Assembly (NCBI GenBank): GCA_020636105.1 | Contig: JACJYL010000001.1 | Coordinates: 1,488,001 to 1,552,000, forward strand | From: Lewinellaceae bacterium | GTDB taxonomy: Bacteria; Bacteroidota; Bacteroidia; Chitinophagales; Saprospiraceae | DNA length: 64,000 nt | Direction: 5' to 3' | Shown: one piece after another, positions 34,345-44,000 of the stretch | Layout: every line of letters begins with the position of its first letter | Numbering within the stretch: position 1 is the first letter of the stretch | Program-made: the position numbers and the translations under genes | Notes under the pieces: model-generated | What the model saw: the letters and a program-made list of their open reading frames with translations, nothing else | Told to the model about the DNA's origin: nothing | The model's database searches: none

Positions 34345-36006
34345 ATGAATACGCGTTCCGCCTTAAACAGAGAAGCAACCCTATCAAAACTCGGTAATGA
34401 AACCTTTGATCTGGCCATCATCGGCGGAGGCATCACGGGAGCCGGGATTGCCCTCGATGCAGCCTCCAGAGGCATGAAAGTGGCCCTCGTGGAACAGAAG
34501 GATTTCGCCAACGGCACCAGCAGTAAATCCACCAAACTCATCCATGGCGGACTGCGGTATCTCAAAAACCTTGAGATCGGCCTGGTCAGGGAAGTAGGCC
34601 ATGAAAGGGCTGTAGTCCACCAGATAGCTCCACACATGGTCATCCCTCAGAAAATGTTGCTCCCTTTTTACAAAAAAGGTACTTTCGGTCCGATGGCCAC
34701 TTCCATCGCCCTTTGGGTTTATGACCGACTGGCCAAGGTGCACGACCGGGACCGCCGCAAAATGCTGAGCCGTCAACAAACCCTTGATAAGGAGCCCTTA
34801 CTGAAGCAGGACGGACTTAAAGGTTCCGGCTACTACGCTGAATACCGCGCCGATGACGCCCGGCTTACCATTGAAAATATTAAGTCCGCAGTAGATCACG
34901 GCGCTATCTGCCTCAATTATGTGTCGGCTGAAAAATTCCTTTATGGGGCTAATGAAAAGATCTCGGGCATGATCTGCAGGGACGTTTTAGCCGATGAAAC
35001 TTTTGAACTTAAAGCCACTTTTGTTGTCAATGCCACGGGCCCATGGACGGATAAACTTCGTAAAAAAGACGATGGCAGTGCACATGATAAATTATTCCTC
35101 TCCAAAGGCGTGCATATTGTGATCGCCAAAGAAAAATTACCCCTCAGGCAGGCAGTTTATTTTGATGTCCCGGACGGAAGGATGATTTTCGCCATTCCAC
35201 ATCACCGGGCCACCTATATCGGCACTACAGACACAAAATATACCGGTGATATCGAGCATGTGAAAGTCACCCGGGAGGATGCGCTTTATCTTTTGGACGC
35301 TACCAATAATATGTTCCCCGGCCTCGACCTCAAAACGGAGGACATAGAATCCAGCTGGGCGGGATTGCGGCCTCTCATTTACAAAGGAGGGAAATCGGCG
35401 GGGGAATTATCACGCAAGGATGAAATTTTCATTTCCAAACATGACCTCATCACCATCACCGGTGGAAAACTGACCGGCTACCGAAAAATGGCCCAAGATG
35501 TGGTGGACCTGGTCGCCCGACGTTTTGAGCATGACCATCAAAAGACATTCAGGGAAGTAAAAACCAAGGACATTGTCCTAAATGGTGGCCCTTTTAATGA
35601 GCAGCTGAAGCTGGAGGATTATAAAAAGACCTTGACCGAAAGGCTCAAAGCCGCGGGGCTGGAAGGGCATTGGCCGGATTATATGCTGGAGAACTACGGC
35701 CGTCAAAGCGATGCCATTCTGGAAAAGATTCCCTATTATGACCGGAATACTCCGGAAGAAGCCCTGATCCGCGGGGAAGTCTGGTTTGCCGTCATTCACG
35801 AACTTGCCCAAACGCCTGTTGATTTTTTCGGACATCGCACCGGGCGGTTGTTTTATGATTTACCGGGAATTGAGACGGTGAAAAATGTAGCCCTGGAGGA
35901 TTTTGAAACCTACTTTGACTGGGAGGAAGAAGAATTGAAAAATGCAGCACTGGAGCTGGATCGGGCCATTCAATCGATGACCGACTTTGGAGAAAAGGAT
36001 CTTTGA
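34345..36006 (+). CDS. glpD: Glycerol-3-phosphate dehydrogenase, FAD-dependent
   Basis: 553 residues. Oxidises glycerol-3-phosphate to dihydroxyacetone phosphate and passes electrons to the quinone pool at the membrane. FAD-binding Rossmann motif at residues about 17-40 (DLAIIGGGITGAGIALDAAS), GTSSKSTKLIHGGLRYL, VVNATGPWTDKL, GTTDTKYTGD and ITGGKLTGYRKMAQDVV. The C-terminal ~130-residue helical domain is present. No glpF or glpK neighbour in this window. Confidence 0.95.
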   Translation: MNTRSALNREATLSKLGNETFDLAIIGGGITGAGIALDAASRGMKVALVEQKDFANGTSSKSTKLIHGGLRYLKNLEIGLVREVGHERAVVHQIAPHMVIPQKMLLPFYKKGTFGPMATSIALWVYDRLAKVHDRDRRKMLSRQQTLDKEPLLKQDGLKGSGYYAEYRADDARLTIENIKSAVDHGAICLNYVSAEKFLYGANEKISGMICRDVLADETFELKATFVVNATGPWTDKLRKKDDGSAHDKLFLSKGVHIVIAKEKLPLRQAVYFDVPDGRMIFAIPHHRATYIGTTDTKYTGDIEHVKVTREDALYLLDATNNMFPGLDLKTEDIESSWAGLRPLIYKGGKSAGELSRKDEIFISKHDLITITGGKLTGYRKMAQDVVDLVARRFEHDHQKTFREVKTKDIVLNGGPFNEQLKLEDYKKTLTERLKAAGLEGHWPDYMLENYGRQSDAILEKIPYYDRNTPEEALIRGEVWFAVIHELAQTPVDFFGHRTGRLFYDLPGIETVKNVALEDFETYFDWEEEELKNAALELDRAIQSMTDFGEKDL

Positions 36007-36192
36007 GCATCGTGGCAAATAGTTTCAGCTCACCCCGATGGAACACGGATGGAACGAATTTTCCGGATTTTAACGGGTTTTGTTTTTATGAGAATGCCCT
36101 GCTTGCGCCTTAAACCGACCTATCGGCATACTACAAGTATTCACCGTCAACCAAAGCGACATGCTTCATCAATCAGGAGTTTGTCATATTTA

Positions 36193-36615
36193 TCAATTGG
36201 TTTCTTTCCATTTGCGGAACCTTTCATCATCTACCCATTTGCTAAGTTGTTCCATTTCTTCTTTCAGTTTTTCTAAATTTACATTCCTTTTATTCAAACT
36301 ATTGTAAAAAAGTGCAATAACAACAAAAATACCTGTTCTAGTGTTTAGATCAATTCCATTTGCGGCACAAAAACCCTCTAATTCATTTATACAAATTGAA
36401 TCTTTCAATACAATGGCAAAGCCTTCGTAAAATATTTCCGGAAATTTATCATAGTTTACAATTGCAGAGTCCCTTGAAGAGTTTTTAAATTGGTATATGA
36501 TTTCTTTGTCAACTACAACATCTTCCAATTTACTATAAAATGAATCTAAAGGGATAGTTGTTTTTTTACATAAAAAGCTTATCAGTACTAGAAAAAAAAT
36601 GATTAACTTCTTCAT
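36193..36615 (-). CDS. Hypothetical lipoprotein
   Basis: 140 residues with a lipobox-like LISFLC end of the signal segment. The rest is helical and charged (FYEGFAIVLKDSICINELEG; LEKLKEEMEQLSKWVDDERF). Not recognised; AT-richer than its neighbours. Convergent with the glpD gene. Confidence 0.55.
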   Translation of the reverse strand: MKKLIIFFLVLISFLCKKTTIPLDSFYSKLEDVVVDKEIIYQFKNSSRDSAIVNYDKFPEIFYEGFAIVLKDSICINELEGFCAANGIDLNTRTGIFVVIALFYNSLNKRNVNLEKLKEEMEQLSKWVDDERFRKWKETN

Positions 36616-36959
36616 CCCAGCTTATTAGTTATTTTAATCTAAAGGTATTGCTTTCTTGTTTTTAGCTAATTCTTGAGTCCCCTCGATAGCCAAAGCATGC
36701 CCCAAAAAACAAATAAGTCCATGGTCGCTATTTTTTCTAAGGGATGGTTCAAAAATAAATTGAACTATTTTGGGGCAGACTCCTCTTGATGGTTGGGGCT
36801 AGCGTGGGCAATTGTTCAGTTTATTTTTACCGCGTTACTAAGACCACATACGCTCTTCACAATACCCAACAAAAAACCATGGCTTTGTAGAGTGTTCAAT
36901 TAAATGCGCATCAGCGTCTATTAATCAATAACAACTTAACCTTGAACCTTGAACAGTTG
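36616..36959. repeat. Gap holding a dispersed palindromic repeat (copy 1 at 36738-36842)
   Basis: The stretch GGGATGGTTCAAAAATAAAT ... TTTATTTTTACCGCGTTA is flanked by CTAAG on both sides, a possible target duplication. Its inner arms TTGAAC/GTTCAG are inverted. The same element occurs at 38581-38680 and, inverted, at 46868-46954. The rest of the gap shows no gene. Confidence 0.6.
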
Positions 36960-38045
36960 TCATTCCCTCCTCTCTTTCCATCCTCTCACCAGCATAATGA
37001 CCCGGTTATAATTTTTGATGCCCTCATCAATGCCCTGAGCTTTTAGATAAGAGTCATACGCATAATACCTGAGTTTTGGCATGATATCGGGATACGCTAA
37101 CAGGTTTTCATTGATGGCATCGAGATCGGCGATGATGCCCGGTGGCAACGTTTCACGAAAGGCGAAATATTTGTCACGGTCGTAGGCAATGTTGTTGGCC
37201 GCCAACGTGCGCCAATAGGCCAGTCTGCCCATATAGGCAATGGCGGGATCAGCCGAACGGGAGCAGGCCCACCAGGCTAAAAAATTACAGGTTCCTTCAT
37301 CGCCAAATCCGTAGCCGTGTCCCATTTCGTGGGTAATGACGTAGGGCCATTGCAAGGGGTGAAGCCCTCCATCGACCTGGCCTTGCCCGGTGTAGGGAAA
37401 ATACAACCCGGAAGAACTGAAACGCAGGAAGATGCCTTTGGGATAGATAAAAGGCGCCCTTACCGTCCCGGTCGCCGGCAACTGTTCACGGTGTAATGCC
37501 CCGACGAGGTTGGTACGCAAATGGTCCTCCAGGTTCGGAGGCAGGAAATCGGCGGTCAGGGCGCTATCTGTTACCCCCGGTATCATCTTTCTCAGGCGTA
37601 TGATCTCAGCGGTCTCCTCTTGAAGTTCCTCCCAAAGGGCTTCTTTACTAACTGGTTTAACGGTAATGCCAAGACTATCCTCCAGGGGCACGCGTCCGTA
37701 ATTGAATCCCCACATCAGCAGGAATAAAAAAATGCCGCCAAAAACAAATGCGGCCAAGGAAGAGAAAGCAGAAATGGCCTTTTTCCCTCGCGGAGCACTC
37801 CATTTCCAAAAGTCGCGAAAAGTTTTGATGCCCCACCAAATCATCAGGGGCACAAATAAATACAACAAAGGAAAAGGCAACCAGCCGAAAATACCATCAA
37901 TAACCCATCGGACGATTTTGAAAAAGCCCCGGCTATAATACTGTTCTATCCATCCAGGACTCAGAAAGGTTTTCAATCCCATAGATACCAGGCCCAAACA
38001 GATCCAAACTATTTTTTTTGCTGTCATATGTCTAAGATAGGACAT
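36960..38045 (-). CDS. DUF3810 family membrane protein with HExxH motif
   Basis: 361 residues (a second ATG at 38027 is equally good). Three N-terminal membrane helices (VWICLGLVSMGLKTFL, LPFPLLYLFVPLMIWWG, FVFGGIFLFLLMWGFNYG) precede a zinc-metalloprotease-like region: VITHEMGHGYGFGDEGTCNF, in which HEMGH and the following Glu form an HExxH site. DUF3810 proteins are typical of Bacteroidota and their substrate is unknown. Confidence 0.85.
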   Translation of the reverse strand: MSYLRHMTAKKIVWICLGLVSMGLKTFLSPGWIEQYYSRGFFKIVRWVIDGIFGWLPFPLLYLFVPLMIWWGIKTFRDFWKWSAPRGKKAISAFSSLAAFVFGGIFLFLLMWGFNYGRVPLEDSLGITVKPVSKEALWEELQEETAEIIRLRKMIPGVTDSALTADFLPPNLEDHLRTNLVGALHREQLPATGTVRAPFIYPKGIFLRFSSSGLYFPYTGQGQVDGGLHPLQWPYVITHEMGHGYGFGDEGTCNFLAWWACSRSADPAIAYMGRLAYWRTLAANNIAYDRDKYFAFRETLPPGIIADLDAINENLLAYPDIMPKLRYYAYDSYLKAQGIDEGIKNYNRVIMLVRGWKERRE

Positions 38046-38063
38046 TTTATCCGCTATTATCCC

Positions 38064-38071
38064 TATATTTG
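38064..38071 (+). promoter_or_regulatory. -7 promoter element for thioredoxin
   Basis: TATATTTG matches TAnnTTTG, about 75 bases upstream of the thioredoxin start, leaving a leader of about 60-65 bases. Confidence 0.5.
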
Positions 38072-38143
38072 TAAACCAAATAAAAATTGAAGTGTTTAGT
38101 CAGAGTTATCACAATATTCATTAAAATAAAAAACTAATTGATA

Positions 38144-38461
38144 ATGGCTTTTGAATTCACTGATGCGAACTTTCAGGAAACCGCAATTGATAAAGGAGGC
38201 GTTGTGCTCATCGACTTTTGGGCTGCATGGTGCGGACCTTGTCGTATGATCGCTCCTATCGTAGAAGAATTGGCTGAAGAGTACGAAGGAAAAGTACTCA
38301 TTGGCAAAGTTGACGTAGACCAAAATCCTGAGGTTGCCATGAAATACGGCATTCGCAGCATTCCGACGCTCCTCGTTTTAAAAAACGGAGAGGTAGTGGA
38401 TAAACATATAGGCACGGCTTCCAAGCAGGTGCTCGCTGGAAAATTGGAATCACAATTCTAA
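38144..38461 (+). CDS. trxA: Thioredoxin
   Basis: 105 residues from ATG 38144. The active site is WCGPC in VVLIDFWAAWCGPCRMIAPI; the cis-Pro loop is IRSIPTLLVLKNGEVV. Cytosolic disulfide reductant. The length and both motifs match canonical TrxA. It stands alone between its own promoter and terminator. Confidence 0.96.
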   Translation: MAFEFTDANFQETAIDKGGVVLIDFWAAWCGPCRMIAPIVEELAEEYEGKVLIGKVDVDQNPEVAMKYGIRSIPTLLVLKNGEVVDKHIGTASKQVLAGKLESQF

Positions 38462-38484
38462 AAATATTTTTTAGCTTGACAGGA

Positions 38485-38530
38485 AAAGCCCTTATCTTGG
38501 TATCCGGGATAAGGGCTTTGGTGTTTTTTG
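38485..38530 (+). terminator. Rho-independent terminator after thioredoxin
   Basis: AAAGCCCTTATC (38485-38496) pairs with GATAAGGGCTTT (38508-38519), followed by a T-rich run. Confidence 0.85.
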
Positions 38531-38580
38531 ATGAAATGTAAAATAATAAACTTTAAATTTTAAAGTTCAAATTACGTAAG

Positions 38581-38680
38581 GGATGGTTCAAAAATAAATT
38601 TACATTTTTCTGCGTTGACTCCACTTTAGGGCAGGGGCAGAGGTATGGCAAAAGTGTAAATTTATTTTTACCGCGTTACG
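38581..38680. repeat. Dispersed palindromic repeat, copy 2
   Basis: Same ends as the copy at 36738 (GGATGGTTCAAAAATAAATT ... TTTATTTTTACCGCG). TTACGTAAG stands on both sides (38572-38580 and 38676-38684), giving a possible target duplication. Inner arms TTTACA/TGTAAA are inverted. Confidence 0.65.
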
Positions 38681-38703
38681 TAAGCCCGAAAAAAATAAAT
38701 TAC

Positions 38704-39633
38704 ATGAGTTTACTGGATAACATTAAAGTACGCAGTTTCAGCAACCTGGAATTACTGGCACGCCAGGTGGTGGAAGGATTCATCATCGGGTTGCATAAAA
38801 GCCCTTTCCATGGTTTTTCCGTGGAATTTGCGGAACACAGGTTGTACAACCAGGGAGAATCGACCAGGAATATCGACTGGAAGGTGTATGCCCGTACCGA
38901 TAAATTATTCAGCAAGCGCTTTGAAGAAGAAACCAACCTGAGATGCCAGATCGTGATCGATGTATCTTCTTCCATGTATTTCCCCGATCCGGATGAAAGC
39001 CCGGAAAGCGGCAACAACAAGATCAGTTTTTCGGCTCTGGCCGCCGCCGCTTTGATGAATTTACTCAAAAAACAAAGAGATGCTTTCGGGCTCAGCTTTT
39101 TCGATGATGAGGTGCACCTGCATACTCGTTGTAAGGTCAATACAAAACACTACAGGTTATTGTTGAGTTATCTCGAAAAACAACTCGATGACAAAACGCT
39201 GAATAAAGGCACTTCGGCAGCCAATGCCCTTCACCAGATTGCCGATAGCATTCATAAACGCTCACTCATCGTCATCTTCAGCGATATGTTTGAACAGACG
39301 CAGGATACCGATAAATTGTTTGCCGCACTGCAACATCTAAGACACGCAAAACACGAGGTGGTTCTTTTTCATGTGGTCGATAAGGCCAAGGAACTGGATT
39401 TTGACTTTGAAAACCGCCCCTACGAATTTATCGACATGGAGAGCGGTGAGCGCGTAAAACTCCAACCCAACCAGGTGAAGGAAAACTACCTGACACAAAT
39501 CGGAGCGTTTAAAGAGCAACTAAAACTCAAATGCCTCCAATATCATATTGATTTCGTCGAGGCGGATATCAACCAGGGATTTCGACCCATTTTACAGGCC
39601 TATCTGGTAAAAAGAAGCCGTATGGGAGCTTAA
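38704..39633 (+). CDS. DUF58 family protein (vWA-like)
   Basis: 309 residues. RSFSNLELLARQVVEGFIIG and YARTDKLFSKRFEEETN are conserved DUF58 segments, and IVIDVSSSMYFPD gives the DxSxS metal-ion-dependent adhesion motif. These proteins usually accompany MoxR-type AAA ATPases in chaperone or envelope-stress modules, but no moxR lies here. It precedes the PPK2 gene by 45 bp on the same strand. Confidence 0.87.
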   Translation: MSLLDNIKVRSFSNLELLARQVVEGFIIGLHKSPFHGFSVEFAEHRLYNQGESTRNIDWKVYARTDKLFSKRFEEETNLRCQIVIDVSSSMYFPDPDESPESGNNKISFSALAAAALMNLLKKQRDAFGLSFFDDEVHLHTRCKVNTKHYRLLLSYLEKQLDDKTLNKGTSAANALHQIADSIHKRSLIVIFSDMFEQTQDTDKLFAALQHLRHAKHEVVLFHVVDKAKELDFDFENRPYEFIDMESGERVKLQPNQVKENYLTQIGAFKEQLKLKCLQYHIDFVEADINQGFRPILQAYLVKRSRMGA

Positions 39634-39678
39634 CAAAAGGAAAAATTAAAATTTTAAAGGCAAAATTTAAGGAATTTT

Positions 39679-40416
39679 ATGATCAAAATAAAAGACTTGC
39701 CAACAGATCCCCCGGTGGATTTAAGCAAAAAAGACATACAGGCAGAAACCAAAGCCCTCACCAAAAGACTGGCTGAATTACAATATTTGCTCGCTGCAGA
39801 GAAAAAGCATTCCGTTTTGGTCATTCTCCAGGGCATGGATGGAAGCGGTAAGGATGGAGCCGCTACCAAGGTATTCAAATATTGCCAACCTTCAGGCATC
39901 CATACTTACTCCTTCAAAAAACCTTCGGAAGAAGAATTTGCCCATGATTTCCTTTGGCGTGTACACAAACAGGCTCCTGAAAAAGGAATCATCAAGATTT
40001 TTAACCGTTCTCATTACGAGGATATTCTCATCCAGCGCGTGCATAAATGGATCACAGAAGAAAAGGTTGAAAAGCGGATGATAGCCATCAATGCTTTCGA
40101 GGAATTACTGGCTTTTGACAACAATACCCTCATCCTCAAATTTTTTCTGAATATTTCTTACGAACAGCAGGAAATTGAACTCCAGCAACGCATTGATGAT
40201 CCCACCAAACAATGGAAACACAATGACAATGACTGGAAAGAAAGGGAGCAATGGGAGGAATATATGACTTGTTATCAATATATTCTCAATGAAAGCACCT
40301 TACCATGGACCATTGTTCCTGTCGATTCACGGTGGTACCGTGATTATATCATTGCCAAAAAAATGGTTGAATCCCTGGAAGCGCTCAATATGCAGTTTCC
40401 CGTTTTGAAAAGGTAA
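39679..40416 (+). CDS. ppk2: Polyphosphate kinase 2 family protein
   Basis: 245 residues. Walker A in LVILQGMDGSGKDGAATKVF, lid-type motif FAHDFLWRVHKQAPEKG, Walker B/DRS-like IIKIFNRSHYEDIL, and KFFLNISYEQQEIELQQRID. PPK2 enzymes phosphorylate nucleoside mono- or diphosphates with polyphosphate. The subclass is not certain from sequence alone. Two bases separate it from the S4-domain gene. Confidence 0.93.
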   Translation: MIKIKDLPTDPPVDLSKKDIQAETKALTKRLAELQYLLAAEKKHSVLVILQGMDGSGKDGAATKVFKYCQPSGIHTYSFKKPSEEEFAHDFLWRVHKQAPEKGIIKIFNRSHYEDILIQRVHKWITEEKVEKRMIAINAFEELLAFDNNTLILKFFLNISYEQQEIELQQRIDDPTKQWKHNDNDWKEREQWEEYMTCYQYILNESTLPWTIVPVDSRWYRDYIIAKKMVESLEALNMQFPVLKR

Positions 40417-40418
40417 TC

Positions 40419-40814
40419 ATGTTGACAAAAGTAAGAATAGACAAATGGTTATGGAGCGTCCGGATCTTTAAATCCCGGACATTGTCCTCTGATGCCTGTA
40501 AATCCGGCAAAGTCAAAATCGGCGGCAAAAACGTTAAACCCTCTTATATGGTAGAGTTGGGCGAAGAGGTTTACGTCTTAAAAGATGGCTTCAACCTGCA
40601 TTTCAAAATTCTCGAACTTCTTCAAAAAAGAGTCGGTGCACCTATCGCACAAACATGTTACGAAAATCTGACTTCTGAAGAGGAAATGAACAAGTACAAA
40701 GAATGGTTTGTCGGCAAAGGCGTAAGCGAACAAAGGGAAAAAGGCGCCGGGCGTCCGACCAAAAAGGAAAGACGCGAGATCGACGACTTTAAGGGGGATG
40801 TTTTCGATTTTTGA
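40419..40814 (+). CDS. hslR: RNA-binding S4 domain protein (Hsp15/HslR-like)
   Basis: 131 residues. The S4 domain covers residues 4-55 (VRIDKWLWSVRIFKSRTLSS, GKVKIGGKNVKPSYMVELGE). The C-terminal tail is basic (GAGRPTKKERREIDDFKGD), as in Hsp15, which rescues stalled 50S subunits carrying nascent-chain tRNA. Probably in one transcript with ppk2. Confidence 0.88.
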   Translation: MLTKVRIDKWLWSVRIFKSRTLSSDACKSGKVKIGGKNVKPSYMVELGEEVYVLKDGFNLHFKILELLQKRVGAPIAQTCYENLTSEEEMNKYKEWFVGKGVSEQREKGAGRPTKKERREIDDFKGDVFDF

Positions 40815-41023
40815 GTTGCTCATCCGGAGTTCCTTAAGCCTTTACCCTCCGAACCAGGGTGCAGTTCTAAAATGCACCTAAAGTAAAAATCCTTTGAGCC
40901 GCACCAGCCAAAATTTTCCCTTTTTCCCAACAAAAAAATTTAAGCCCTTCTTTAGTATTCCGTAATTAACCTCTTACATTGCAGGGCATTCTAATTGTTT
41001 TTGTTGCGCTAATTTTTTAGAAA

Positions 41024-44000
41024 ATGCCGAAATCAGGAAAATTTGGAACTTTTGGGGGAGTTTTCACCCCTTCACTTTTGACCATTCTGGGGGTCATCAT
41101 GTATTTGAGGATCGGATGGGTAGTCGGGAATGCCGGCACCCTCACTACGGTCATCCTGATTATTTTGATGGCACATGTCGTTTCTATAACCACAGGGCTC
41201 AGTGTTTCTTCCATAGCCACGGATAAAAAAATCCAGGCTGGAGGGATTTACTATATGTTGTCCAGAAGTTTGGGGTTCCCGATTGGCGGAGCGATAGGCC
41301 TGACGATTTTTGTCGCAACAGCCATGAGTATTTCCCTGTATTTAATAGGTTTTAGCGAAAGCGCATTATTGGTTTTAAAGGGCCCATTGGGGATTGAAGA
41401 AATAACCATCAACCACCTCCGGATTGTAGGGTCACTGGCTTTACTTCTTATTGTTACGATCGCTTTTATCAGTACCAGTATTGCCATCAAAACACAGTAT
41501 TTCATTTTAGGGGCCATTGCCCTTTCATTGATTTCCATATTTTTTGGAACCTCAGAAGGAAAGGGCTTTGATTTTTCGGAAGTATCTCCAAGTGGCGTTA
41601 GTTTTTCCACTTTATTTGGCATCTTTTTCCCTGCGGTGACAGGCTTCACGGCAGGAGTTGCTATGTCCGGCGACCTAAAAGATCCCAAAAAATCTATCCC
41701 TTGGGGAACGACACTCGCCATAGCAGCAGGATTAATCGTGTACATGGGGTTGGCTTTTTTTATTTTTTATTCGATCCCGGCGGCCGAACTACGAAATAAT
41801 AATAATGCCCTGGTGGAATTTGGCTGGATCCCCCAATTGGTCATTGCCGGTATTTGGGGCGCGACCCTGTCTTCGGCATTGGGAGGCATTTTGGGTGCTC
41901 CCAGAATTTTACAGGCCATGTCGCTCGACCGTATCACGCCTTTTTTCTTGGCAAAAGGCGTTGGCAAAGAAAACGAACCCAGGAATGCACTCATTCTTAC
42001 TTTCATCCTGGCAGAAACAGGCATTTTAATCGGGGAACTTGATGTCATTGCACAAATCGTGGCCATGTTCTATATGTCTGCTTATATGTTCATCAATTTA
42101 TCCTGCTTCCTGGAACAATGGGCCAGCCCGGATTTCAGACCTTCCTTTAAGATCAATATTTTCATCCCGCTGCTCGGAGCCATAGCCACGTTTCTGCTCA
42201 TGATCCAGCTCAATATTGCGGCCACCATTGCCTCCATCTTTATTATACTCCTTATTTTCCTTTGGCTTACCCGAAAACGTTTGGAATTGGGTTCGGGCGA
42301 TGTCTGGCAAAGTGTATGGAGTTCTATCGTCAAATTCGGGTTAAAAAACCTCAACAAAGGGGATGTGCACAAAAGGAATTGGGAACCCAATATTTTACTA
42401 TTCAGCGGAGGTACCCATGCCAGGCCTCATTTGCTGGAATTCAGTACCTCCATCGCCGGCAGAAATGGGATGATTTCCAACTTCGACCTCATTGAGGATA
42501 AATCGGCTAAAATTTTGTTCCCCAAACAGCAACAATCCATTCTAAGCGAAGACCTCAATGATAATTCTATTTTTTTCAGAAGAAAAACCTGCAATGATAT
42601 TTATGAAGGCATAGAAACGATCGCCGGCACCTACGGTTTTTCTGGCGTGGAACCCAATACCGTACTCATGGGATGGGCCAGAAATACCGAACATCCGGCG
42701 AAGTTTTCAAACATGATCAATGTTTTACATCAACTGGATTATAATATCCTTTTCCTGGATTACGACAAAAAAAGAGGTTTCGGAAAAAAGCAAAAAATTG
42801 ATATCTGGTGGCGGGATTTGAGCCAGATCAGCTACTTTACCGTTCAACTGGTCAAATTGATGAACGCCTCTTCCGACTGGATGAATGCCTCCGTACGCTT
42901 TTTATATTACGATATTGAAAACAATGATAAAACAGTCATCGAAAAGGAAATGAGGAAACGGGTCAGTGAGCTTAGGAAAAGTGTAGAAATCAAAGTGATC
43001 CATAACCCAATTAAAAAACAACCTTTTTACGAAATCGTCAAAGCCAATTCTTTTGAGGCAGACCTGATCATCATGGATTTACCTGATTTGGGGGTAAAAA
43101 AAGCCAAAGGCTTTGTCGAAAAAACCAATGAATTGCTGAATATCCTCGGCACCACCCTTATTGTGAAAGCCTCCTCCAATTTTTATGAGGCAAGCCAATT
43201 CAACTCCGCCCTGGAAAAAATTTATGCTTCAAATAACACCTCCCCTTTTGATTCTGAACCAAGCCCTGCCAATGAAACACCTCTTGGTTCCTGTTCCTTT
43301 GATTTAATTGACCATGAAATCAAACACCTGGATGAACATATTCATCAACTGAATATCCAATTAGGCGGTGAGGTATATGCCAAATATGCAGAAATATTTA
43401 ATACCCTTGCTACTTTGTTAAAAAGACAAAACCAAGGTTCCAAAAGTCTCTCCGGTGAAAAGCCGTCTCATAAAAAGGATGCTCATACCGCGCCTATTCC
43501 GGATATTTATGGCCTGGTGGCTGATTTGATAGAGGATTTAAAAGAAAACCGCCTCAGTATCTTGTCCAATACACTTACCACTGCAATGAATGCCCAGTTC
43601 GGTGGGATGGAACATTATATCGAACGGATGCCTGAAAAAATTATCCGCTCTTATCCGCCAAAACAATTAATTCCTCAATTTGAAGATACTGAATCAGTGA
43701 GGCGATTTAAAAAGGCCATTACCCGGCTGCCAGGAAACCCAAAATCAACTCTTTTTATAAAAAAAATTACCCGCAGCCACCTGCAGCAAACTTACCTGTT
43801 TCATTTTGAAAAAGTACTTCACCAATTTGGAGAAAGCGCCCTTTTGATCAATAATATTTTCCAAAAATGGTTCCTGTCTATGGGAGAGGCGGCAACAAGA
43901 GATGAAATGAACCTTAAAATAGATCAATTACAATCGCAAATCAAGGCCACCTTACTCCATGAAAACAGTCGATTCGTTGAAAGTCTGGATCATCTCGGAC